Notes: generated by a model from the letters alone, not told the origin. A stretch of 64,000 nt of DNA from Acidimicrobiia bacterium (GCA_040289475.1 PSLF01000006.1:43246-107245), one strand, 5' to 3'; counted from the stretch's first letter, positions 55,416 through 63,752 are shown. Program-made: numbers and translations.

Positions 55416-56231
55416 TTGTCACGGCTGAATTCGACGGCTACATCGACGGCGCGCTTTTGCCCGCTTGTAGTATTTCTTGCATCGACTGTTCTACTGTTCG
55501 GCTGCAAATCTAAGGTGAGCGCTGTCGTTGAGGTCGGGCCAAGCGGATCATCGGATGTCACTCTCGCATTCTTCGCAGACAAAGAGGCTGCGGACGTGTC
55601 AAAAAAGGTGACTGGCAAACCCCTTCTTTCCATGCTCGACTTCCAGCCCCTCACCGCAACCGGGTGGTCATTCCTGTCGACATCGTCATCCTTGCTTCGG
55701 CCTCGATGGGTGACGGACTCCGTTGTTCTGTATCGACGCGTGAACAGACCCCAGGAACTTTCTTCGGCGCTAGCATCGATTGCGGTCGGCGGTGCTCCCG
55801 TTTTCGATGGATTTGAGCTGGAATCGAGAAACCGCGTTCTTTTCAAGACCTACACTTTGAAGGGGACCGTCCGCCTCCCTTCGTTGGAAGTACTACTTCC
55901 CCCACTGCCTTCGGCGCTCAGCGACACGATTTTCAAGCAAAAAACACCTGAGACGAGCCCCCAGGAGCCTTCGGGTCCACCACTGGAGCTCGAGATCGAG
56001 GTGCGGATGCCAGGAAGGGCGTCGGTTCTCAGCAGCTACACCGAAGCTCGCGCTACCGGTTTTGTTTGGCGTGTCATGCCAGGAGAGACTCGAGAAGTCT
56101 TCATTCGATCCGAAACACTAGAGACAAGCCGGATCGCGTTGTGGTCTTTGAGCTTCGGCTCCGGCGTAGTGGCGGTGGCCTTTTACATTGCCGCCCGCCG
56201 GCGCAGGGCCTCCACGTCCTTGAGGACGTAA
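55416..56231 (+). CDS. Putative lipoprotein with C-terminal membrane helix (LppM-like)
   Basis: 271 residues. The N-terminal signal peptide ends in a lipobox-like LLFGC, so Cys30 should be lipidated. The central domain (DVTLAFFADKEAADVSKKV) is beta-rich and resembles LppM-type proteins of actinobacteria. A transmembrane helix follows near the end (ALWSLSFGSGVVAVAFYIA) with a basic cytosolic tail. The function is unknown. The TTG at 55416 is assumed. The 3' end overlaps the crp gene on the other strand by 49 bases. Confidence 0.75.
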   Translation: MSRLNSTATSTARFCPLVVFLASTVLLFGCKSKVSAVVEVGPSGSSDVTLAFFADKEAADVSKKVTGKPLLSMLDFQPLTATGWSFLSTSSSLLRPRWVTDSVVLYRRVNRPQELSSALASIAVGGAPVFDGFELESRNRVLFKTYTLKGTVRLPSLEVLLPPLPSALSDTIFKQKTPETSPQEPSGPPLELEIEVRMPGRASVLSSYTEARATGFVWRVMPGETREVFIRSETLETSRIALWSLSFGSGVVAVAFYIAARRRRASTSLRT

Positions 56232-56890
56232 TACCTGCCCCTCCGCTCCAAGAACCCCATCGAAGCGAATGACGACAACGCCCGGTTGACACCCTCTCTA
56301 GTCGCTCCGATCATAGCCGCCAGCTCTTCTTGAGTAAGCGGGATGCGGATCCGTACCCCCTCGGCGGTTTGCGTCCCCTGAGTTTCGCCCAACTCTAATA
56401 GACGCTTCGCTAGCCGGCCCGGAACGTCCAAGAAGGCAGCGTCCGCCACTGCCTCGTCCGCCTTGCGCAGCCGTGACGCAAGAACTTTTAGTAGTTCCCA
56501 CCCAACCGTCGGATGCTCAAGAACAAAGGATCTGAGAGAAGCAGCCGAAAGCATGTACAGCTCCGTGGGTTCTGCGGCTCTTGCCTCTCCCGATCGTGGC
56601 TTGCCGTCCAAGGCCGATAGTTCTCCGATAACGTCGAAGGGGCCCAGTAGGGCGACCTGCACCTCCCGTCCGTCCACCGATCTAGTCAGAATTCGGACAG
56701 CACCAGAAGCGATTATGTAAAGGTAAGAACCGACCGAACCCTCCAGAAATAAAGTCTCTCCGGCTCTCAGGCGCTTCCTCTTGAGCAGCTTCGCAAGCTT
56801 CGCTAACTCCGATGAAGACAGCTGTGAGAACAGGGGGACCTTTACTAGAAGGTCGACAACCTCCGCCGATAATTGCTTCGATTCAGTCAT
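56183..56890 (-). CDS. Crp/Fnr-family transcriptional regulator, probably cAMP-binding
   Basis: 235 residues from the ATG at 56890. The cyclic-nucleotide domain contains GELSALDGKPRSGEAR, matching the G-E-(x)n-R-S phosphate-binding cassette of cAMP-binding Crp proteins; no Fe-S cysteines of the Fnr type are present. The C-terminal winged HTH has TQEELAAMIGATREGVNRAL, in which R-E-xxx-R corresponds to the Crp residues that read TGTGA half-sites. A perfect TGTGA-N6-TCACA site lies 153 bases upstream. An upstream in-frame extension to 57229 runs through the intergenic region and is rejected. Confidence 0.92.
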   Translation of the reverse strand: MTESKQLSAEVVDLLVKVPLFSQLSSSELAKLAKLLKRKRLRAGETLFLEGSVGSYLYIIASGAVRILTRSVDGREVQVALLGPFDVIGELSALDGKPRSGEARAAEPTELYMLSAASLRSFVLEHPTVGWELLKVLASRLRKADEAVADAAFLDVPGRLAKRLLELGETQGTQTAEGVRIRIPLTQEELAAMIGATREGVNRALSSFASMGFLERRGRYYVLKDVEALRRRAAM

Positions 56891-57042
56891 CACTCCTACA
56901 CCAACTGCACTCAAGAGGAGGGCTCGATTGGCGGGCGCGTGGCAAGAGGCCCGTCGAGCATAATAGGTTTTTGTTCGCCGCGCTAGCGATTCCTCTACTC
57001 CCTTCATTCCAATGAGACGTATCCAAATTTCCCGGGGAACTT

Positions 57043-57058
57043 TGTGAAGATTTTCACA
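57043..57058. promoter_or_regulatory. Crp operator TGTGA-N6-TCACA
   Basis: An exact match to the consensus Crp site; the symmetry extends one base inward (TGTGAA-GATT-TTCACA). Its centre (57050.5) is 41.5 bases before a predicted rightward transcription start at 57092, the class II activator position, and about 160 bases from the leftward crp start codon. It could therefore control a rightward RNA, crp itself, or both. Confidence 0.75.
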
Positions 57059-57079
57059 GAACCCACGGGCATTAAGGCT

Positions 57080-57085
57080 CATAGT
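57080..57085 (+). promoter_or_regulatory. Candidate -10 box CATAGT of a rightward Crp-dependent promoter
   Basis: CATAGT matches TATAAT at four of six positions. With a start at 57092 it occupies -12 to -7, and the Crp site is centred at -41.5. There is no TTGACA-like -35, as expected for a class II Crp promoter. The call rests on geometry. Confidence 0.5.
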
Positions 57086-57091
57086 TAAAGG

Positions 57092-57236
57092 TGTGACGCG
57101 GAAATACAGCTGTCGTTTCCCCGGCGACAGCGCGTGTTCCCCGGAGACCCCGCCTCCCCGGCGGAAAAGAAAAAGACCTCTCCGAGCGCACCGCCGCCGC
57201 TCCCCGGCACCTTTGGCGGCGGTGCGCACTTTTTTT
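57092..57236 (+). ncRNA. Candidate C-rich small RNA (6C-like) between crp and carD
   Basis: About 145 bases without a coding frame on the + strand. The motif TCCCCGG occurs four times (57118, 57138, 57155 and 57201). Hairpin 1 is GCTGTCG / CGACAGC (57109-57115, 57125-57131) with loop TTTCCCCGG. Hairpin 2 is CCGCC / GGCGG (57150-57154, 57160-57164) with loop TCCCC. Hairpin 3 is the terminator, whose 16-base loop again carries CTCCCCGG. C-rich loops on GC-rich stems are the hallmark of actinobacterial 6C RNAs, which are thought to pair with G-rich ribosome-binding sites. A Crp site and -10 box lie at the right distance upstream. Expression is unproven. Confidence 0.6.
57186..57236 (+). terminator. 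Strong intrinsic terminator
   Basis: Perfect 13-bp GC-rich arms (57186-57198 and 57215-57227), a 16-base loop and seven T's (57230-57236). It is oriented rightward, although the nearest upstream rightward gene ends almost 1 kb earlier and a leftward gene lies between, so it must end a transcript starting inside the crp-carD gap. Confidence 0.9.
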
Positions 57237-57482
57237 CACGCTTTTTGCGTATCACGCTTTTGAAGCACCTCATTTGTCGCTTTGTCGGTGCAGCGCCATT
57301 ACTAGTCGTATTGCCGCAATCGCTTTGTTTAGTGACCGCTCTTCGGCTTTTTACTTACCAGCAACTCCCAGGTCACAGCGGTCGCAGTGGAATCCCCTGA
57401 TAGATACTGGTATCGTCAAATGTGAAAAATTGCTTGGTTTCCGCATCTTGATCCACTTGGGCGAATTACGGGTTGGAGATTC
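57237..57482. promoter_or_regulatory. carD upstream region
   Basis: 246 bases between the terminator and the carD ribosome-binding region. No gene. It contains an imperfect set of CGCTTT-type repeats (57240-57330) and the 12-bp inverted repeat GATACTGGTATC at 57403-57414. The carD promoter must lie here; I could not choose one with confidence. Confidence 0.4.
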
Positions 57483-57502
57483 CGAGGTCACACGAGGTCA
57501 CA
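57483..57502 (+). repeat. Tandem repeat of CGAGGTCACA at the carD ribosome-binding site
   Basis: Two perfect 10-base copies (57483-57492 and 57493-57502) ending one base before the carD ATG. Each contains GAGG, so the leader offers two Shine-Dalgarno sequences; the second is 6 bases from the ATG. AGGTCACA occurs once more at 57370. It could be an operator overlapping the ribosome-binding site or a duplication. Confidence 0.7.
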
Positions 57503-57503
57503 T

Positions 57504-57983
57504 ATGGGATACAAAATCGGAGACAAGGTCGTATATCCCCATCACGGGGCCGCCGTAATCCAGAAAAGAGAGCGGCGCGTACTGGACGGAAAACGCCGTA
57601 GCTATCTGGTCCTGAGGCTTGCATCTTCGGACCTGACCCTTATGGTTCCAGAGGACAAAACGGAAGACATCGGGATTCGCCAAGTCATCAGCAAGGAAGA
57701 TGTCAAAAAAGTCTTCAAGGTTTTCAAACAGCCCGACAACTCCCCTTCGACTAATTGGAGCCGCCGGTACAAAGCCAACATTGAAAAGCTGAAGTCTGGC
57801 GACGTATTCGAGGTCGCCGAGGTTGTCAGGAACCTCGCGATTCGGGACAAAGAGAGAGGGCTTTCGACCGGAGAGCGGCGCATGTTTTCGAGAGCCAAGG
57901 AGATATTGGTTTCGGAGTTGTGTTTCGCCCTTAACTGTGACCCGGAGCAGGCAGAGCGAGAACTGGAAAAGCACCTTCCCTGA
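57504..57983 (+). CDS. carD: CarD-family transcriptional regulator
   Basis: 159 residues. The N-terminal RNA-polymerase-interacting domain is IGDKVVYPHHGAAVIQ with LMVPEDKTEDIGIR; the helical C-terminal DNA-binding domain has NWSRRYKANIEKLKSGD and LSTGERRMFSRAKEIL. CarD stabilises open promoter complexes, especially at rRNA genes, and is essential in mycobacteria. Start ATG at 57504. The carD-ispD-ispF-cysS neighbourhood is typical for actinobacteria. Confidence 0.95.
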   Translation: MGYKIGDKVVYPHHGAAVIQKRERRVLDGKRRSYLVLRLASSDLTLMVPEDKTEDIGIRQVISKEDVKKVFKVFKQPDNSPSTNWSRRYKANIEKLKSGDVFEVAEVVRNLAIRDKERGLSTGERRMFSRAKEILVSELCFALNCDPEQAERELEKHLP

Positions 57984-58283
57984 GTGTTTATTCTCCCCCT
58001 ACTAACTTGCATATGATTACTGATCCCGAGAGTCTGGCCTGCCCGTGTTTGTCGCTGGCTTCTAGCCGTTCCGAACCATCATTAGAGCAAAAGCAGTATT
58101 TTTCGGTGAGACTCCCCCCAGGCGGAGCGAGACCGAGCGTCTTCTTCTTTCAGTCTATGGATAGAAGGAGGATCATTTATCCAGAAGGGTGCAAGCCTCG
58201 ATAACAGCTGAGGCTACACTTTTTCTGTTAGCAATTATTGGCGGTCACAAGCCAGGAGCAGGGCCGCCAGGCGCCAGGGATAT
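57984..58283. other. 300-base gap between carD and the PIN-TRAM gene
   Basis: No gene or RNA is evident. A possible inverted repeat TAACAG / CTGTTA (58202-58207, 58225-58230) flanks TACACT, a conceivable -10 box of the downstream gene. Nothing stronger is seen. Confidence 0.4.
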
Positions 58284-59432
58284 ATGCGGCAGGGACCGCG
58301 AGCTATGTTCGTCGAAATCGTACGATTGTTCATCATTATCGCCCTCACGGCGCTTGGGCTTGCAGTGAGCCAGCGGATCCGCGTCCCGGAGGAGGGCTCG
58401 CACGCTTCCCGCTACTTTACGATCGTTCTTGGGGCCGCTATAGGCTACGTGCTCGGAGGCGTCGTCGGAAGGTTTCTAGATCGGTTTTTTGGAACCGTAG
58501 AAAGGCGTATTGACGAGTCCAATCCTGGCCAGCTGTTCGCCGGATTCATTGGCGCCTTAGTAGGAGCGCTTTTTGGGATCGTAGCGTCTATTCCAGCGTT
58601 TTTTCTCGCGCCCTGGTGGGTGGCATATCCGGTAGCAGCGTTCCTGATGTGGGTGGGTGGATCTTTCGGTTTCCGAATTTTCTCTCGTAGATCGGAGGCT
58701 TTGCTCTCGATGGCGGGACTGTCGTCTAAGCCTTACGTCAGAGCCTCGTCGTACCATACAGTAGGTGACCCCAACTCGTTTCTTCTTGACACCTCGGCCC
58801 TTATAGACGGCCGAATACTCGACATTGTCCAATCTGGTTTTTTACGGGGTACATTCCTCGTTACTCCTGCTGTCCTTGAAGAGCTACAGGGTCTTGCCGA
58901 TGCAGCCGACTCCGGGCGCCGGCGTAAAGGGAGGCGCGGTCTTCATGTCCTAGAGCTACTTCGGGAACAACCCCGTGTCGACGTGCTGGTTTTGGATGAG
59001 GACGTGCCTCAGCACCAGGATGTAGACGCCAAACTTCTGTCACTCGCTCGAGACATGCGGATCAGCCTGGTGACGACCGACTCCAATCTCCAACGCGTCG
59101 CCGAGCTCCAGGGAATCACGGTTCTAAATCCAAACAGGCTCGCTACGAGCCTCAGGCCTTCCAAGTTGCCGGGGGACGTCATGGTTCTCGCCATCAAGAA
59201 GGAAGGCGAGCAGCCCGACCAGGGGGTTGGGTATTTGGACGACGGCACCATGGTAGTGGTGGAGCACGCCGCTAGCGCGGTTGGGTCCGAAATCGAGGTC
59301 CAGATAACTTCGTCCACCCAGACGTCGAGAGGGCGCATGCTTTTCGCCATCCCTACTAGCCGCACCGAAGCGGGTGTCCAGGCCGATGCGGGCGAGCGCT
59401 CCTCCGGTGAGACACGTTCGACAGTCCACTGA
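58284..59432 (+). CDS. PIN-TRAM domain membrane protein (YacL-like)
   Basis: 382 residues with about four N-terminal transmembrane helices (10-30, 45-65, 90-115, 118-135). A PIN nuclease-like domain follows with conserved acidic residues (FLLDTSALIDGRI, VTPAVLEELQGL, VTTDSNLQRVAEL), then a C-terminal TRAM RNA-binding domain (GYLDDGTMVVVEHA). This layout is that of YacL, found before ispD in Gram-positive bacteria. The enzymatic role is unproven; membrane-tethered RNA processing is the inference. ispDF follows 6 bases later. Confidence 0.92.
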   Translation: MRQGPRAMFVEIVRLFIIIALTALGLAVSQRIRVPEEGSHASRYFTIVLGAAIGYVLGGVVGRFLDRFFGTVERRIDESNPGQLFAGFIGALVGALFGIVASIPAFFLAPWWVAYPVAAFLMWVGGSFGFRIFSRRSEALLSMAGLSSKPYVRASSYHTVGDPNSFLLDTSALIDGRILDIVQSGFLRGTFLVTPAVLEELQGLADAADSGRRRKGRRGLHVLELLREQPRVDVLVLDEDVPQHQDVDAKLLSLARDMRISLVTTDSNLQRVAELQGITVLNPNRLATSLRPSKLPGDVMVLAIKKEGEQPDQGVGYLDDGTMVVVEHAASAVGSEIEVQITSSTQTSRGRMLFAIPTSRTEAGVQADAGERSSGETRSTVH

Positions 59433-59438
59433 AATCCA

Positions 59439-60728
59439 GTGAAGGTAGCACTTGTCATTGCCGCCGCCGGCGAGTCAGCGAGACTCCCTGGCTCAGAGCC
59501 CAAGCAGTTCCGGCCGCTGTTTGGGTTGCCCCTAGTGGAGTGGACGCTGAGAAAGGCTACAGATATAGAAGCCGTGGGCGCGGTCATAACGGTCGTCCCT
59601 CCTGGATGGCAAAAGTGGCTGGAATCGGCAAAAATCTTCGGCCTTCGCGATGCAGGCCTTGCTTGTTACGTGGTAAGGGGGGGCAAAAACCGTTACCAAT
59701 CAGTTCGGATCGGGTTGGAAGAGGCAGTACGGCGAGGCTTCAGTGCCGCTTTAGTGCACGACGCCGCCCGCCCGTTCGCCTCGGTGGATTTGTTTCAGCG
59801 GGTAGCCTTACAGCTAGAGGCGGGAGCCCTTGCAGTTGCTCCCTCTATAGCTATGAGCGATACGGTGAGGCTAGTACAGGAGGGCGGGGTCGTCTCGACC
59901 GTTCCTAGAGAACTACTAAGGCGGGTCCAAACTCCCCAGGGACTGATAATCCCAGAGGTGCTCAAGGCTTTCGACTCTGTGACTTCGCTTTCGAAAAGCC
60001 TTCGCTCAATCGAGCCCACCGACGACGTTGCGATGGCCGAAGCTGCCGGGTTGGACGTTCACCTTGTTGAGGGTGAAGCACTAAACCTCAAGATCACCTA
60101 CGAGGAAGATTGGGCTGTGGCAGAAGCTCTGGTGGCCCAGGGAGTGGTGCCACTTCCTTCGGGGCAAGCCGAGGCTCGGCTTGCTTCTAAACAAGTGCGC
60201 TCTGCCCCCGTACCCCACCGGGCGCTTTGCGGAGTAGGTTTCGATGCCCACAGGCTAGAAAGTGGAATTCCTCTCGTATTGGGTGGTGCGAGACTGGCAT
60301 ATCCAAAAGGACTTCGTGGTCACTCTGACGGAGATGTAGCTTCGCATGCTGTGGCCGACGCACTGCTGGGCGCAGCAAGACTTGGGGACATCGGTATTCT
60401 GTACCCGTCCTCCGACCCAAGAAACAAAGGGCGCAAGAGCACAGAGTTTCTCGAGGAGATTTGTGGAATGCTTCGTCAACAATGTCTGGAGCCGTACTTC
60501 GTGGATGTCACCGTCATAGCCGAGGAGCCGAAGATCGCCCCTCATGCGGCCGATATAGCTAGCTCCCTTGCCAGGGCGCTCTCTATGGATATCTCCTCGG
60601 TGTCTGTAAAGGCAACCACTACGGACGGGCTCGGCATTACCGGACGCGGAGAAGGTATAGCGGCGTTAGCCACGGCGGTTCTCCGTCCGTGTGATGCGAA
60701 ATCTTTTGAGATTAGCGAGGCCGAATGA
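59439..60728 (+). CDS. ispDF: Bifunctional IspD/IspF (MEP pathway)
   Basis: 429 residues. Residues 1-235 are IspD (CDP-ME synthetase): IAAAGESARLPG, KQFRPLFGLPLVEWTL, VHDAARPF and EGEALNLKITYEEDWAVAE. Residues about 260-425 are IspF (MECDP synthase): GVGFDAHRLESG with the zinc Asp and His, GHSDGDVASHAVADALLGAA and KATTTDGLGITGRGEGIAA. A single frame encodes steps 3 and 5 of isoprenoid precursor synthesis. GTG start at 59439. The stop overlaps the cysS ATG. Confidence 0.96.
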   Translation: MKVALVIAAAGESARLPGSEPKQFRPLFGLPLVEWTLRKATDIEAVGAVITVVPPGWQKWLESAKIFGLRDAGLACYVVRGGKNRYQSVRIGLEEAVRRGFSAALVHDAARPFASVDLFQRVALQLEAGALAVAPSIAMSDTVRLVQEGGVVSTVPRELLRRVQTPQGLIIPEVLKAFDSVTSLSKSLRSIEPTDDVAMAEAAGLDVHLVEGEALNLKITYEEDWAVAEALVAQGVVPLPSGQAEARLASKQVRSAPVPHRALCGVGFDAHRLESGIPLVLGGARLAYPKGLRGHSDGDVASHAVADALLGAARLGDIGILYPSSDPRNKGRKSTEFLEEICGMLRQQCLEPYFVDVTVIAEEPKIAPHAADIASSLARALSMDISSVSVKATTTDGLGITGRGEGIAALATAVLRPCDAKSFEISEAE

Positions 60729-62152
60729 GGATCTACTCCACTCTCGCTCGGGAAAAAGTAGAGTTTCTCCCTCGAGAGGAGGGGAAGGTCGCTATGTATG
60801 TCTGCGGACCAACGGTGTACGACGCCCCCCACTTGGGCCACGCACGCTCCGCGCTCTCGTTCGACGTCATTCGCCGATATCTCGAGTACCGCGGCTATGA
60901 CGTCTCGTTTGTGATGAACTACACCGACGTCGACGACAAGATAATCCAAAGGGCTTCCACGGAGGGAGTTACGGCCAAAGAAATCGCGAACCGCTACATC
61001 GAAGTGTGGAACGAATCGATGGCTGCCCTTGGGATAGAGCGGCCCACGATTGCTCCGAGGGCCACAGAACACATCGACGGCATGATCGAGATGATTTCGG
61101 AGCTGGTCAAGTCGGGTCACGCTTATGCCGTGGAAGGCGACGTGTACTTCTCTATCGAAACCTACCCGCGCTATGGAGAGCTTTCTGGAAAGAACATAGA
61201 GGAGCTGAGAGCCGGGGCCAGAGTCGAGCCCGGAGAGAATAAACGACACCCCCTCGACTTTGCTCTATGGAAAAGCTTCGAAGGAGATCCGTCTTGGGAC
61301 AGTCCGTGGGGCAAAGGTAGGCCTGGCTGGCACATCGAGTGCTCCGTCATGTCGCTGCGGTTCCTAGGAGATGGATTCGACATCCACGGGGGTGGGCAGG
61401 ATCTCGTTTTTCCCCATCACGAAAACGAGAGAGCCCAGGCCGAAGCCGCAGGACACACCTTCGCACGGGTCTGGATGCACGCCGGCCTTGTCAACCTAGG
61501 CGGCGAGAAGATGGCCAAATCCACGGGTAACTACGTTACTCTCGCGGAGGCTTTGACTAGGCACCGCCCTGAGGCCTTCAGAATGCTAACCCTCCGATCC
61601 CACTACCGAAGCCCACTAGATTTCGGGGCAGATCAGATCGAGCAGGCCGAGGCTGCCCTCGCTCGCATAGAAGACTTTTATTTCAGGGCCAGTAGCGCCA
61701 CGACAAGCCATGAGAGCAAGTCCGAGACGCACGATGTCCCTCCTCGCATTCGAAGCCAGATCGACAGCTATCGCAAAGCGTTCACCTCAGCTATGGACGA
61801 CGACTTCAATACTCCTGCAGCCTTGGCAGTAGTATTCGAAGTTATAAAGGCTGGAAACCACGACATCAACTCCGGATCAGGACATTCCGTCAAAGAAGCA
61901 TACGCATCCCTCGTGAGCGAGCTTCTGTCATCGGTAGGACTCGATCTTGATCCGACATCGGCAAGAAGTACGAGTCATAGAGCCGACATTTCGGATCGAC
62001 TCGTAGAGACAGTTTTGGAACTGCGGGAATCTCTACGTGCAGCGAGGATGTTCGATCTGGCAGATAAGGCTCGGGCACGCCTCGAAGAGCTCGGCGTGTC
62101 CGTGGAGGATACACCTTCTGGGCCACGGTGGCGATGGTCACGTGGAGATTGA
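60725..62152 (+). CDS. cysS: Cysteinyl-tRNA synthetase
   Basis: 475 residues, class I. HIGH-type motif in YVCGPTVYDAPHLGHARS, zinc ligands from that Cys and from HIECSVMS and the HHENERAQ region, and KMSKS-type KMAKSTGN. The ATG at 60725 overlaps the ispDF stop (ATGA), so translation is coupled. Full length compared with E. coli CysS (461 aa). Confidence 0.97.
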   Translation: MRIYSTLAREKVEFLPREEGKVAMYVCGPTVYDAPHLGHARSALSFDVIRRYLEYRGYDVSFVMNYTDVDDKIIQRASTEGVTAKEIANRYIEVWNESMAALGIERPTIAPRATEHIDGMIEMISELVKSGHAYAVEGDVYFSIETYPRYGELSGKNIEELRAGARVEPGENKRHPLDFALWKSFEGDPSWDSPWGKGRPGWHIECSVMSLRFLGDGFDIHGGGQDLVFPHHENERAQAEAAGHTFARVWMHAGLVNLGGEKMAKSTGNYVTLAEALTRHRPEAFRMLTLRSHYRSPLDFGADQIEQAEAALARIEDFYFRASSATTSHESKSETHDVPPRIRSQIDSYRKAFTSAMDDDFNTPAALAVVFEVIKAGNHDINSGSGHSVKEAYASLVSELLSSVGLDLDPTSARSTSHRADISDRLVETVLELRESLRAARMFDLADKARARLEELGVSVEDTPSGPRWRWSRGD

Positions 62153-62211
62153 CTCCTGCCAGAGAGCGAGGAGTTGCGCCTGCGATGGCCAGCAGGTGCG
62201 TGCTTCGGTGT

Positions 62212-62284
62212 GCTGGTGTAGCTCAGTCGGTAGAGCAAGCGACTTGTAATCGCTAGGTCGTCGGTTCGACTCCGACCACCAGCT
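62212..62284 (+). tRNA. tRNA-Thr (anticodon TGT)
   Basis: 73-base cloverleaf. The acceptor stem GCTGGTG (62212-62218) pairs with CACCAGC (62277-62283), with T as discriminator base. D-arm GCTCAGTCGGTAGAGC. Anticodon stem AGCGA / TCGCT with loop CTTGTAA gives anticodon TGT, reading ACA codons. T-arm GTCGG-TTCGACT-CCGAC. No CCA end is encoded. It stands alone 59 bases after cysS. Confidence 0.97.
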
Positions 62285-62359
62285 CGGTCTGGAAAACTCA
62301 AGGGTGCGCGCGAGTCAAGTTCTTGCCGACATCAACACATCGCGAGATACTTCCGATCT

Positions 62360-63343
62360 ATGGGCCGAAATTCAAGTGTTGACTCTGAAACCGAGAACGC
62401 GATAGACACCTCTAGCGATTTTTCTCGAGCGTTGCAGATTTCAGCATGGGCACGGTATCTCCCCACTATTGGAAGGGGTCTAATATTCTCGGCGCTTGCA
62501 CCTCTTCTGAGAAACGTGTCTCAAGCTTGGGAACGGAAATATCCGACCCTCTTCGAATTAGCCGAGAGAGCTCAGGTATCGCTGCAGCGGGCGGCGACCT
62601 GCTCGGGTGTGATGTTCTCGATCAACCAGGGAATACCGCTGTTCGTTCATGCTGGTACCTACGAGACGGCCAGCTATGGCCTTCAAAGCTACGAACCGTT
62701 TACGAGGGAGATTTTTACCTACCTTGTAAAGCCGGGTGCTCGGGTCTTGGACTTGGGCGCTCAGTTTGGGCTCTATACGATCCTGGCCGCCCGTAAAGCC
62801 AAAGGAGGACAAATCGTAGCGTTCGAGCCGGAGCCCCAGAATTTCGCTCTCTTACAACTCAACGTTCGCTTCAACAGGGTGGCCGAAAGAGTTGTAGCAC
62901 ACCGTCTAGCGGTTGGCGAAAGGGCATCCATTGTCGACTTGTTTGTCTATGAGGACTCCGACTCTCATTCCATCCACAGACACCCCGAGGCCAAAGTCAG
63001 AGCCGTTCTCCGACAAGACGTCGTCTCGATAGACGAGTTTCTAGGCGTACCCACCTTCGACCTTATAAAGATGGATATAGAGGGTCACGAGCCGTATGCA
63101 ATCAAAGGCATGCAAAAGACTCTAGAAAAAAGCGACGACGTTGTTCTCATCTGCGAGATGGCCCCGGAGTATCTGAAAAGGGCGGGCGTAGACCCGGGTG
63201 ATTTTTTAGCACAGCTGTCTTTTTTGGGTTTTGATCCTAAGTTCATTGACGAAGAAAAAAGGGTGGTCCGCGCTATCGATCCCGAATTCCTGACCGAGGG
63301 GCATCCTGGTAGAGCCGCAAACCTACTGTGTAGACGTAGATAG
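62360..63343 (+). CDS. FkbM-family methyltransferase
   Basis: 327 residues. The SAM-binding motif is VLDLGAQFGLYTILAARKA, followed by the FkbM-type VAFEPEPQNFALLQLNVRFN and the later LIKMDIEGHEPYAIKG block. FkbM enzymes O-methylate polyketides, sugars or glycolipids; the target here is unknown. The first ~110 residues have no clear match. It is a single gene between tRNA-Thr and unrelated sequence, suggesting recent addition. Confidence 0.9.
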   Translation: MGRNSSVDSETENAIDTSSDFSRALQISAWARYLPTIGRGLIFSALAPLLRNVSQAWERKYPTLFELAERAQVSLQRAATCSGVMFSINQGIPLFVHAGTYETASYGLQSYEPFTREIFTYLVKPGARVLDLGAQFGLYTILAARKAKGGQIVAFEPEPQNFALLQLNVRFNRVAERVVAHRLAVGERASIVDLFVYEDSDSHSIHRHPEAKVRAVLRQDVVSIDEFLGVPTFDLIKMDIEGHEPYAIKGMQKTLEKSDDVVLICEMAPEYLKRAGVDPGDFLAQLSFLGFDPKFIDEEKRVVRAIDPEFLTEGHPGRAANLLCRRR

Positions 63344-63509
63344 ATACCCCGCAACTCTGTGGTACGGAGTATATATGGGACGATTGCATGATGGCAGCCC
63401 CACCCTATTTGGAAGCACTTCCGCGTCCTAATGCGTATTCCCAGCGTGGATAATGAGTCTGGAAAACGTGGCGGAGTGACTGCGGGCCCGCGTACCTGCG
63501 CTGTACGGT

Positions 63510-63752
63510 TTGCACTCGTACCGGCAGCCGTCGAGGCGTTGCGGCAGCTGCCATCCGGGCGCTACAAAAAACGGTGTCGCCCTCAACGTCCCGACCGGCG
63601 ACAACAACGCGGTGACGCCAGTGATCGCCGACAAGGTTGGGCTGGAGACCCGCGGCTTGCTCCGGGACAGCGTTGTTGAGAGGGCCGTCACGGCGGCCCA
63701 CTTTTGGAAAAGGGCTAAGCCCCGTCGGCGGGGTCCCGAGTTTGCCTGCTAA
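63510..63752 (+). pseudogene. Possible coding remnant of unknown identity
   Basis: An 80-codon frame from a TTG whose second half has the strongly G/C-biased third codon positions of a real gene (residues NVPTGDNNAVTPVIADKV and onward to HFWKRAKP). It runs into the 3' end of the DUF421 gene on the other strand. No start or upstream part is recognisable, and I cannot name the family. It may be the tail of a lost or transferred gene, or chance. Confidence 0.3.

Noticed and set aside
56891..57229. N-terminal extension of the Crp regulator by 113 codons
   Set aside because: It crosses the Crp site and the structured RNA region and has no homology; the ATG at 56890 gives a normal-length Crp.
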